Below are positions 1 to 7,455 of a DNA stretch of 17,993 nucleotides, one piece after another. This DNA is from Smittium mucronatum (Eukaryota; Kickxellomycota; Harpellomycetes; Harpellales; Legeriomycetaceae), in the NCBI GenBank assembly GCA_001953115.1, contig LSSL01000545.1, forward strand, positions 1 through 17,993. Reading direction: 5' to 3'. Both the position numbers and the translations under genes were made by a program. Below the pieces are notes generated by a model. The model was not told where the DNA came from and did not search any database. It saw nothing but the letters and a program-made list of their open reading frames with translations. Every line of letters starts with the position of its first letter. Within the stretch, counting starts at the first letter, position 1.

Positions 1-101
1 TCAACTCGGTTTTTATAAAAACTAGCACTGCACGCAAACGAGCTTACTATAAATAGCCAAAATCAAATACTTGGATTGCAGATCTGATCAAAAGTTCAAT
101 A

Positions 102-657
102 GTGGAAATTAAATCTACTAGGGTGACTGGAAGTGCACGGCGGATTAAGAAATACTGCAATAATGGTGAAAATGGCCAGAATTTAGTCTCATTGGTCAAT
201 CGCACGAAAATCAGTCTGTGGGCCCAACAGCGGAAAATAAAAAACAAAGGAAATTGGATAAATTTACAGGCTATATATCCAGAATTAATTCAAGGCCTTT
301 AATAATTCGGAAAAATGATAATGGGCAGTTTTTGGAATACACAGCGACTGGCCAACATGAAAATGGTGGAGGGAGAATATAAACTTATTTGTCCCTGCTG
401 CGGCCTAAAAACTCCTGAAACTACAGACCACATCCTAATTGAATGTTCCCGATGGAATTCAATAAGAAAAAGAACTATCGAAAGGTATATGCCTGCTTCG
501 ATCAAAAATTCACGTGAAGTGTCTTTTATCTCATCCAATGAAGTTCGGTTGGAACTATAGGGGAAATTCATTGGTGGAGAGTCTAAAAAATCTTTTATTA
601 AGTTTCATATTGGCGTCTTTGAACAGAAAATTGAGTTGGAAACAACAAAATTTATGA
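102..657 (+). pseudogene. LINE reverse-transcriptase C-terminal remnant
   Basis: This is a remnant of the C-terminus of ORF2 of a non-LTR (LINE) retrotransposon; the intact protein is the reverse transcriptase that copies the element into the genome. The frame from 102 is interrupted by two adjacent stops at 300-305, continues in the same frame from 315 to a TAG at 558-560, then appears to shift by +1 near 547 and end at a TGA at 655-657. Codons at 390-446 give a C-x2-C-x9-H-x4-C motif (CPCC, then TTDHILIEC), the zinc-binding motif usual after the RT domain (zf-RVT type). The upstream stretch TRVTGSARRIKKYC resembles the basic region before it in fungal LINEs. The catalytic RT core is absent, so this is a 5'-truncated, dead copy or lies partly outside the window. 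The assignment rests on motif recognition only. Confidence 0.68.
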
Positions 658-1184
658 CCGGAATTCATGTTGCTAGATTGACTATTGTCAGAAGCGGGAT
701 TTCCATACCAGTTATACTGGTATAATTCTTCGCTTCGGAATTGTTGTTGTGCAGCCAAAGGTGATGCAACGTTAGACATACCATTACTAGTACACTCTTT
801 TCTCTCACCCAGTAGAGATTTTAGGGCAGGTATTACTCCCTTAATCTACCTATCTACACTTTGCTCGTTGCTCCCTGTATTGACAACACTTAGTGTTTGT
901 ACAGCCCCCACGGTAGGAATAATAGGCGAGAACCTTACCGGGGGGTTGGGATCAGAATTTAGCGAAAGCCCCAGTAAAGAAGATACAAGATATTTTATAA
1001 CCGGTTCTCCCGCCAAATTTACTGATGGATCTAAGTCTTCGCTGAGTTCAAGGACTTCGATAGAGATCGAAGACAAAGCCTGGCTATCCCTATCTTCAGC
1101 TACCTCTCTCCAAGCGTCCACTTCTGGGTCAAATAAATACAGCTAAGTAACAGACTCGACCAGCCCATGGTCGCTCTTAACCAT
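555..1184 (-). pseudogene. Unrecognised decayed ORF, possibly LINE ORF1
   Basis: From an ATG at 1184-1182 a single frame runs 210 codons to a stop at 555-557, with only two internal stops, both TAG (1145-1143 and 848-846). The predicted product is hydrophilic and rich in Ser, Asp and Glu in its first half (for example EVLELSEDLDPSVNL), Gln- and Asn-rich later, with no membrane segment and no motif I can name. The last third, below about 670, overlaps the plus-strand LINE tail and is probably only its shadow, so the genuine part is likely about 1184-670. The block is clearly less AT-rich than the rest of the window, as expected for former coding DNA. The context suggests ORF1 (gag-like) of a second LINE copy lying tail-to-tail with the first, but that is inference. 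The antisense frame at 685-1146 is also open, so strand choice is not certain. Confidence 0.35.
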
Positions 1185-1833
1185 TTCTATAGCACCATTA
1201 AGGCTAATTCAACTAATAACTAATAAACGGACCAACAGGTAATGATCCTAGTCCACGAAAGAATCACACTAATTATCACTGACTACACCAACACGAAAAA
1301 TATAAAATTAATTATATTCACAAAAGATCAAAAACTAGACTAAACTAGACTACGATTATAAAATGACTAAAGCCAGTCTGCAATCGTGCTAAGACTTTCA
1401 AACTACCAAAAGGGCGTAGCTTCACCCAGGAAGAAAATGCGCGTCCTACCACTTTACTATAATCGAAGATATAAGCGAATCACAAGACACCTCGAACTAA
1501 TGATCAGTGGTTGAGGAGCCGCATGAATGACAGATGGGAGTATGATGAAATTAATAATTATTTTTTCATTTTTTTCATTTAACTGATGATATAGTCTAAT
1601 ATCGAAATATTTCAAAATTATACATTTTTTTTTGTAAAAAAGCGTAATTGAAATTTTAAAATAATCCACTTAATACTCATTTATTAAAATTAAATTATAT
1701 ACAAGTTTTTTTTAGTAATTTTTAGTATATGTAGATTTTATTTTATTATTCACTTCTACTTACTCTTACGGAGCAACCTTTCTTAAAAAAATCATCTGTA
1801 AGTCTATTTATTGCATATTAAATGAAGTAATTT
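1185..1833. other. Non-coding spacer, possible 5' leader of the minus-strand ORF
   Basis: No supportable gene is present. The part from about 1185 to 1460 is moderately AT-rich and, read on the minus strand, would be the leader of the decayed ORF that begins at 1184. From about 1540 the composition turns strongly AT-rich with A and T runs, continuing up to the left edge of the LTR element. Confidence 0.5.
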
Positions 1834-1838
1834 CTATT
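1834..1838. repeat. Left copy of imperfect 5-bp target-site duplication
   Basis: CTATT directly abuts the outer end of the 3' LTR. It differs by one base from CTACT at 7182-7186. A 5-base duplication is the usual size for Ty3/gypsy integrases. Four of five bases could match by chance in AT-rich DNA, so it supports rather than proves the boundary. Confidence 0.5.
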
Positions 1839-2055
1839 TGTAAGGGGCCTATTGTTGCTAGATTAAACTAAAGAAATGATTTTTTATAATAAGATATAAT
1901 GGGCACAAGGAATAAAAATAACAAAACCAATTGAAAATATTTAATTCCAAATAGTTGGAATAGAAGCTGTTTATATAGCTACCAACTGAATAGGAAATAT
2001 AAATGATTAATTATAAAAAAGGGAGCGATTTACGTAGATAATAATGATTGGAACA
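1839..2055 (-). repeat. 3' LTR of the chromovirus
   Basis: About 217 bases, starting TGTTCC at 2055 and ending TTACA at 1839 on the minus strand. It aligns along its length with 6984-7181. Shared blocks include TTTCCTATT, a TATATAA promoter-like box, TTTTTATTCCTTG, CCATTATATCTTATT and AGCAACAATA. By eye roughly a quarter to a third of positions differ, so the insertion is old. The edge at 1839 extends past the internal AGCAACA because the following block is also shared by both copies. Confidence 0.85.
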
Positions 2056-2170
2056 TTAAAATACCCTACCTAAATAAAAAACTCCGGTCTGAAAAGAATT
2101 GTAGAGTCAAAGTGTGGGATAAAAGCTTTAACGACGTTTTAGTTTTGAGAATTCAATTTTTTTTCTAATT

Positions 2171-2256
2171 CTGGGCCCCCCTCTACACCACCATTCCTTC
2201 CTTCGCAAGCTATTTTTGGGGGATGGGGAGTCTGGATAGGAAGGAAGGGGGCTTAA
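2171..2256. other. GC-rich, purine/pyrimidine-biased tract between chromodomain and 3' LTR
   Basis: An 86-base island that is much richer in G and C than its surroundings. It contains a GGGCCCCCC run at 2173-2181 and a 9-base inverted repeat, CCTTCCTTC at 2196-2204 with GAAGGAAGG at 2240-2248. On the element strand it would encode the low-complexity tail after the chromodomain, and its AGAGGGGGG run resembles a polypurine tract, but it lies about 115 bases from the LTR edge used here. Confidence 0.5.
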
Positions 2257-2319
2257 TACTGTGTTCAGGAAAATTTTAATGGTAAAAGTTTTTTTTTAGA
2301 GTACTTTACTTAGAATTAT

Positions 2320-2460
2320 GATAGTAAGCCATAGTAGTCCAATTTATATACAGGCTCCCATTAACGGTCAGATAGAGTATACCCTTTCCAGTCTAAGAGG
2401 TAGAAAAGTTTGACATATCTTAGTTTCTAATTCAAGACCTCTGACATAGTGAATTTTTGG
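2320..2460 (-). pseudogene. Chromovirus chromodomain relic
   Basis: A chromodomain at the pol C-terminus guides integration by binding modified histone tails. The frame reads MSEVLN, stop, KLRYVKLFYLLDWKGYTLSDR, stop, WEPVYKLDY. The YLxxWKGY...WEP core, which includes the aromatic histone-binding positions, is the defining chromodomain sequence and places the element in the chromovirus branch of Ty3/gypsy. Two in-frame stops show decay. Confidence 0.87.
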
Positions 2461-2527
2461 TCACTATTCTCTACACTAGATGGATGGGGGTCGAATATTC
2501 TAAGGGTGACTGTACTTATTTTATACG

Positions 2528-2581
2528 GTTTAGCAGTGATGTATGAAAAATAGGGTTCATCTTAATGGAAACCGGAAGCTC
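2528..2581 (-). pseudogene. Chromovirus integrase C-terminal motif relic
   Basis: The frame reads ELPVSIKMNPIFHTSLLN, matching the LP....IHPVFHVSLL motif that lies between the integrase core and the chromodomain in Ty3/gypsy pol. Upstream (2866-2582) only fragments in different frames are seen, so the linker is heavily damaged. Confidence 0.8.
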
Positions 2582-2865
2582 GTGTTTGTAAGAGAATTAG
2601 TTAATTGTTTTGACCATTTTATATGGCCTAAGTAATCAATAGGCCAGCTTTTTAGAATCTCGAGAAATTTAAATTTTTTTGTCATTGCGCCAAAACAAAT
2701 CGTTTATTTAATAGTTCACTACAGGCTTCCTATCATTATCTGCAAAATTTTTGAAATTAGTGCTAGCAGATACTAAATTATTATAGAGTTATATATTTGC
2801 ATTTTTAAGCAATTTATGCCTACTCTCTACAGCAGGTATTTTTGTTGAGCTAATTTTTTAGGGGA

Positions 2866-3428
2866 GAATGACGGGTTATGTCTCATTAGTGAGAAGAGGG
2901 GAGATAACTTATTTGACTTGTGAACCGAGTTATTTTAGGAGAAATCAGCAATGGAAGGTAGGTCATACCATTTTTTTTTGTTTTTAGTTAATGTAAATAC
3001 GCAATTACTGCTCCATAGTTGACTCTGTGCGCTCTGTTTGTTCTTCAGTCTTTGGGTAAAAGAAGGAGGACGGTTTTATTTTTATTTTGAGGAGCTGAAA
3101 TATTTTCAGCGAGAATCTGGAAGTAAATTAAGCACCGATATCGGAAATTATCTCTTCAGGAATTTCATATAATTCAAAAATGTTTTTGAGAAATTTCTGT
3201 ACTGTTTCTTAGGAAGTAGACGGTTTTTTAAGCGATATAAAGTGAGAAATATTCGTAAATAGGTCCACTAAAACCATAATAGTGGTGTATCTGTTAGATT
3301 TTGGCAGTTATACCATGAATTCCATGGAAAAGGATTTTTATGGACCCATTGATATGGTTAAAGATCGAATCAAGCCGTGTTTTTTTGTGTCTTTTGTTAT
3401 TAGCACGGTTGCAGACGTCGCAGATGCC
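2866..3428 (-). pseudogene. Chromovirus integrase relic (zinc finger and catalytic core)
   Basis: Integrase inserts the cDNA into the host chromosome. The CC half of its HHCC zinc finger is readable as CDVC (Cys codons at 3422-3420 and 3413-3411). The core follows from 3358: KSFSMEFMV, YTTIMVLVDLFTN, PEEIISDIGA, then a stop, FTSRF, and TEEQTERTEST. The first acidic catalytic place is Glu (GAA at 3322-3320) instead of Asp; the second Asp (3142-3140) and the Glu (3034-3032) remain, exactly 35 residues apart as in the DX35E signature. LPSIADFS, stop, NNSVHKSNKLSP continues to 2866. Several in-frame stops make it non-functional. Confidence 0.9.
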
Positions 3429-3790
3429 GTTTTATTTTTTTTATAAAAGATTTCATTTTCTAGAGCGAAAATCCTCTTTTAATGATCTTTAAGATCTTTC
3501 TAATCCAAAAATAGTAGAATAGTTGATTATTCGTAATCTTGGATCGTCCTTATCGATTGAATTCAGTAATATATAGCTTATTTATTTTAGAATAACAGAC
3601 CTTCAGTAATTATAATTTTTTTTAATTCCGAAGATTTCGAATTCATAGACCGTTATAAAAATTGTAAAATGAATTTATCTTTTGGTAGCTGATTCTTTAT
3701 TATGTAGCAGATTTCGGACTGTTCTTTGGAAACAGTGTTAATAAAACGATTAGCTGAGATTATGCTGATGGGGAGAGATTTCACATAATT

Positions 3791-4145
3791 ATATTTTGTT
3801 CTTCTTGAAAGGGAATCTGGTTTGCTGTACAGCTGATCTGGTCTATAAGTGATTTAAAAAATTGAAGAGGGTAAAAAAGAGTGGCAAGAGCGCTTTTCTA
3901 AGGTTTAAAATTTCAGCTGACTTTAAATTTCCAAGGTTTATGTGATCAGTGAAAAACTTCATTTTCTCTGAGGATCCTTCTAAATATTGCATCCATTCTT
4001 TAAACGCAGATATTATTGCCAAAAATTTTTTGTCTTATATTTTGTAATTAGTTTCAACTAAAGAGGATTTGCGCTAAAAGTATCAGACTGGATGCAACTA
4101 ATTATGGTTGAATTTTTGAGAAAATATGAAAACCATTGGGAAGTA
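3791..4145 (-). pseudogene. Chromovirus RNase H relic
   Basis: RNase H degrades the RNA strand of the hybrid during reverse transcription. LPNGFHIFSKIQP at 4143-4103 matches the strand ending in SRKL.P. From 4034 about 60 codons stay open (DKKFLAIISAFKEWMQYLEG, then FFTDHINLGNL), matching the conserved KELLAI..AF..WR.YLEG and TDH.NL blocks of Ty3/gypsy RNase H; the Asp of TDH is kept. After a stop and frameshift, YRPDQLYSKPDSLSRRTKY ends at 3791, matching the RPG...KPDALSRR end of the domain. This is the best-preserved reading frame in the element. Confidence 0.88.
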
Positions 4146-4284
4146 TGAGGCATCATTTTAAATTAAGAATCCGTTTCCTGTTATCGTTTATAAAAGTATA
4201 AGTGATGTTAAAAGCAATTTTAATTTATATCTAAACGTGATTTCGGCCTTTGAGACAAATTTAAGCGAGAGTTATTTTCTTAAA

Positions 4285-5115
4285 ATCTTGTCAAAGGTAT
4301 AGCTATCTTTGATAAGTCCGGAATAAACCCTCTATGTAGTTTACGGATCCCAGAAATACCCTGATTTCTTTAACATTATTAGGCGTTTTCCTGTTTGAAA
4401 TCTTTTTCTTTCTGATTCGATTTATTCAGATTATATAACATGCCCCAAAAATTCGACCTCGGTTTTGTGGAAATATCATTTTTCAAATTTACAGAAAATT
4501 TGGCCTAACATTAGTTTGAATAGTACCAAATTTAACTGTAGTTTGTGTTATGCAAGGGTTTTCTAAACTATCGGGATATAATACAAGTAAGATATCTCTT
4601 ATTTGTTCAGAAAATCCTTAAATACATCGTTTATGAAGTGCAGGAAGGTGGCTGGTGTATTTTTCAGACCGAAAAGCATTACTTGGTATCCAAAATTACC
4701 ATATCGGGATCTGAAAGTGGTTTTCTATTCGTCACCTGATAAAATACTTAAGAGGTTGTAAGCACCAAGTAATTATAACCTGTTAAAATCTTTTGAATAC
4801 TAGAGAAGATTGAAAGAATCGTCTATTCTTACGAGAAGTTGGCGTTTTTTAATGGTTTTTTCATTATTTTGCGATAGTAGATGCACAATCTCAAATTTCC
4901 ATCCTTTTTATTTAAGAATATGATCAGCTCTCTAGAAGGTGATTTTAATGGCTTAGTAAAACCATTTCTAAGTTCTCTTCGACATAGAACTTAAGTTCTT
5001 TGAGATCTATCCCTGAAAGATAATGAATCGGTTCTCATGTTAATCCGGATCTGGGCCTAAAATCGATGAGGCTGTCAAATTTATGGTGTTTTGGGAGGAT
5101 TTTGTTTATATTTTT
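4285..5115 (-). pseudogene. Chromovirus reverse transcriptase relic
   Basis: This is the element's RNA-dependent DNA polymerase, recognisable across several frames. In order on the minus strand: KFDSLID and IDLKELKFYVEENLE (5082-4950), KKDGNLRLCIYYR (about 4900), LLGAYNLL followed by GDE-stop-KTTF (about 4780-4715), then GNFGYQVMLFGLKNTPATF (4700-4640) and HFINDVFKDFLNK. The catalytic YxDD box is YLYY at 4589-4578, both Asp codons reading TAT. The earlier catalytic Asp before LLGAYN is a TAA stop. The following connection region is readable as CKFEK, FHKTEVEFLGHVI and, one frame over, HRGFIPDLSKIAIPLT (4480-4285). The family call is secure; activity is excluded. Confidence 0.9.
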
Positions 5116-5495
5116 GCTAAATACTGAGGCGAATTAGGCATATTATTATGTAATTTTGTGGGTAGCAAATGACTATTCAGGCTCAGATGTTATATTTTTT
5201 TGGGTTTTTTAGATTTTTTTATTAATACATCGCTTGGTTCTATCTCATATTCAATAGTTGAGGTATTGATGATTCGGTCGACTTGGTCTTATAGGGGATC
5301 ATTGTCTAATATTTTTTCTAAATTAGAAGCAGCACTTTCAGGCAAATCAATGTCTTTTTCTTCGGAGCATTCTTTAATTATTTTGTTCTTTTCGTTATCT
5401 GGTGGTCTGAATATGGCATTTAATGATTCCAAATTTAGAATACAGTTGTTGTTACATAATTCAGATTGAAATTCAATTGAGTTTTTTTTTCATCT

Positions 5496-5766
5496 GATAT
5501 ATGGGCAGTGTATTTTTATCAAAGGAAGGCCGAGAGCAACCGGTATGTAGGGTGAGTTTATAGGGTACATGGTTAGTTTCTACCAGTGATAATTTCCAAA
5601 AAAGAAACTCAGTTTCAGATTAGTATTGGAATATGTGATGGCCAAGTTTAGATTTATCATCAATGGCTTTAATATTGATTAAGTGTTTTCAATTTCTGGG
5701 TGTAAGGATTAAAAATTAAAAAAAATTATAATTGATGAAGCTACCAGAAGCTCCTTATTCGATAAG
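5496..5766 (-). pseudogene. Chromovirus aspartic protease relic
   Basis: Pol aspartic protease would cut the polyprotein. At 5766-5734 the frame reads L-I-E-stop-GASGSFI, aligning with the LIDSGAS type active-site region; the catalytic Asp place holds Glu and the next codon is TAA, so the DSG/DTG triad is destroyed. Downstream, 5540-5496 reads VALGLPLIKIHCP, matching the conserved ILGLPWL..HNP region near the protease C-terminus, with a TAG a few codons before it. Spacing between the two motifs is about that expected for the domain. The region in between contains further stops. Confidence 0.75.
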
Positions 5767-5924
5767 AAATAAAGTTTAAACATACGACGATGATTTTTTT
5801 GAAAATATCTTTATTGAAAATAAGAACTTGCTGACAGAAAAACTGCTATAATATAACTTATATATGAAGTTAAATCTTAAAATTAGCTTCTTACTTCCTA
5901 TTGGGATTGACTTTTTACCGAACT

Positions 5925-6970
5925 AGATTTAATGGTAATTAATTGGCTTTGCAAACAATATTGGCACAATGGATACAAATTACTTGGTTTTGGCGGTGTT
6001 TCTTTTCTTCTTGAGAAAGCTTAAAACAGAATCTGAATGTAACTGAATCGATTTACTTAACGAAACCGGGCTCGTTACTATTTGTTACAGGTGAAGGTGG
6101 AGTACAACGATTAACTGCCTGTTTGGTTCTTGTGTAGTGGTGGGGTTCAAACTCGATATTATCTTGTCGGAGAAAATTACGGCTGGTAATTTTATTGATG
6201 ATCCAAATGAAAATATCAACTTCGTCTTCCAATTCTTTTGGAAAGTTGCTCATGATCAAAAACCCCATCACCTTATAATTTATACCCCACGAGAATTGAT
6301 AAAAAATAGATAGCTGTTTGAAACAACAATCTCTGGAAATGGTTCTAAATCTACCGGCGTATTTGGCGACGGATCTAGTTTATTTTATGAGCTTCATAAT
6401 GAGATCCCTGTCTCTTATTGTGTTACTTGGGTCTAGAAAATTCCTTGAAAAATCATCGTTTAATTGTTCGAAGGATGTTAAAAGGAAGAGTTGGATTCGA
6501 TAAGCTACCAAAAACAGATTGTAGCTGAACCTGTAGGATGAATTTCAATTTGCAATGTTCTGTTGCTTTTTTATTTGGATAATTCCGGGCGAACCCAAAA
6601 GTAGAGACTCTTACTGGGCATAAATACTTGGTATTTTGTTGATCTACTATCAAAGCTCACGGTGTCAAGAATTCTGAGCTTACTTTCAGAAAAAACTCGT
6701 GAGGTTTTTAGCTGAATTTTTGATGCAGGGGCATTTTTCGGGACTTCATAGTTCACGGTTGCAAGGTAATTCTCGAATTTTGGGGTGTTATAAATGACCT
6801 GGTTGTTGAACTGGTAATAAAAGTCTCTAAGCAAGGCATAAAGGTTGAAATTTATGTTAGTAATTTTTATAAAATTGAGTTTCAATACAGGTTTTTGTTT
6901 TAAATTTGTGAGAAAAAAAGGGTATAAAGATGAAAAATAGGATAAGATTGAAGAAAATGAAGAGAATGAC
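5925..6970 (-). pseudogene. Chromovirus gag relic
   Basis: The stretch between the 5' LTR and the protease holds broken frames on the minus strand, the longest being 6972-6571 (133 codons, no ATG at its upstream end) and 6271-6053. Gag forms the virus-like particle that packages element RNA. The best evidence is near its end: codons 5966-5964 and 5957-5955 encode Cys as C-x2-C (CQYC), and counting on as in a CX2CX4HX4C zinc knuckle, the His place is Leu and the last Cys place is Ser (TCT at 5927-5925). So only half of the knuckle survives. The capsid part cannot be matched confidently by eye, and position is the main argument for it. Confidence 0.45.
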
Positions 6971-6983
6971 AATCATTTCAAAA

Positions 6984-7181
6984 TTTAAGGAGCTTATTGT
7001 TGCTGAATTAAACTATGGAAATGGCTTATTAGAATAAGATATAATGGAATCAAGGAATAAAAATAATGCATCCCAAAAATTGGGAATGTAATTTGCTTAT
7101 ATAACTATGGCTTAAATAGGAAATAGATGTGGTTATTTATAAAAAATAGTGTGATTTATGTGGCCAATAATTATCGGTTCA
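6984..7181 (-). repeat. 5' LTR of the chromovirus
   Basis: About 198 bases, starting TGAACC at 7181 and ending CCTTAAA at 6984 on the minus strand. It is the partner of 1839-2055. Its last bases read AA where the other copy has CA, so one terminal base seems mutated. The TATATAA box (near 7098-7104) sits at the same relative place as in the other copy and would be the original promoter. Confidence 0.85.
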
Positions 7182-7186
7182 CTACT
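7182..7186. repeat. Right copy of imperfect 5-bp target-site duplication
   Basis: CTACT directly abuts the outer end of the 5' LTR and pairs with CTATT at 1834-1838, the difference being one C/T change. Confidence 0.5.
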
Positions 7187-7437
7187 CTGACTTTAGAAAT
7201 ATATATAAATAAAAGATTTTTAGTTTTTTTTAGTCAATTAACTAAAAATATCCCTGAAAAAGTGTAAATTGGAAATAATTAGCACTTCTTAATTTTTTTC
7301 AACGATAAAAAAAGTTTTTCTAAGTTTTTCTTGAAAAATACAAGAAAATCAGCATATATCATATGTTTATATTGAAATAACAGTGTAAATATCTTCTATG
7401 TATTTTCATTATACTTTCAATTACCAAAATTTATAAA

Positions 7438-7455
7438 TTATAAACTAGTCTATAA
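7438..7455. repeat. Near-palindrome, copy 1
   Basis: TTATAAACTAGTCTATAA differs by one base from the perfect palindrome at 10439-10456, with about 24 shared bases including flanks. Confidence 0.5.

Larger units (their letters stand above)
1839..7181 (-). mobile_element. Full-length decayed Ty3/gypsy chromovirus (LTR retrotransposon)
   Basis: This is a complete but inactive LTR retrotransposon of about 5.3 kb, transcribed on the minus strand. Two related terminal repeats flank an interior in which translated relics appear in Ty3/gypsy order from 7181 downwards: gag with a half zinc knuckle, protease, reverse transcriptase, RNase H, integrase, and a chromodomain at the end of pol. Integrase after RT/RNase H excludes the copia order, and the chromodomain places it among chromoviruses, which are common in fungi. 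Every domain carries stops, frameshifts or lost catalytic residues, so no protein can be made. The direct repeats CTATT (1834-1838) and CTACT (7182-7186) fit a 5-base target duplication with one change. No convincing primer-binding site follows the 5' LTR. LTR edges are uncertain by several bases, since they rest on LTR alignment, TG..CA ends and the duplication. Confidence 0.88.

Noticed and set aside
703..721. Small inverted repeat ATACCAGT-TAT-ACTGGTAT
   Set aside because: A perfect 8-base stem, but it sits inside the decayed ORF region with no supporting context, so no function is claimed.
685..1146. Plus-strand 153-codon open frame, the longest uninterrupted one on the left side
   Set aside because: It is antisense to a minus-strand frame that starts with ATG and has more protein-like composition. 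It begins inside the region after the LINE tail and shows no motif. Kept only as an alternative reading of that region.
4545..4739. Plus-strand 64-codon frame
   Set aside because: It is exactly antisense to the RT core motifs (GYQVMLFGL and the YxDD box) and has no features of its own.
5200..5469. Plus-strand 89-codon frame
   Set aside because: It lies antisense to the protease-RT linker of the minus-strand retrotransposon, has no motif, and is best explained as a shadow of former coding sequence.
6960..6983. Primer-binding site after the 5' LTR
   Set aside because: On the element strand the bases after the LTR read TTTTGAAATGATTG, with no TGG start and no match I recognise to a tRNA 3' end. 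Decay or an imprecise LTR edge may hide it.
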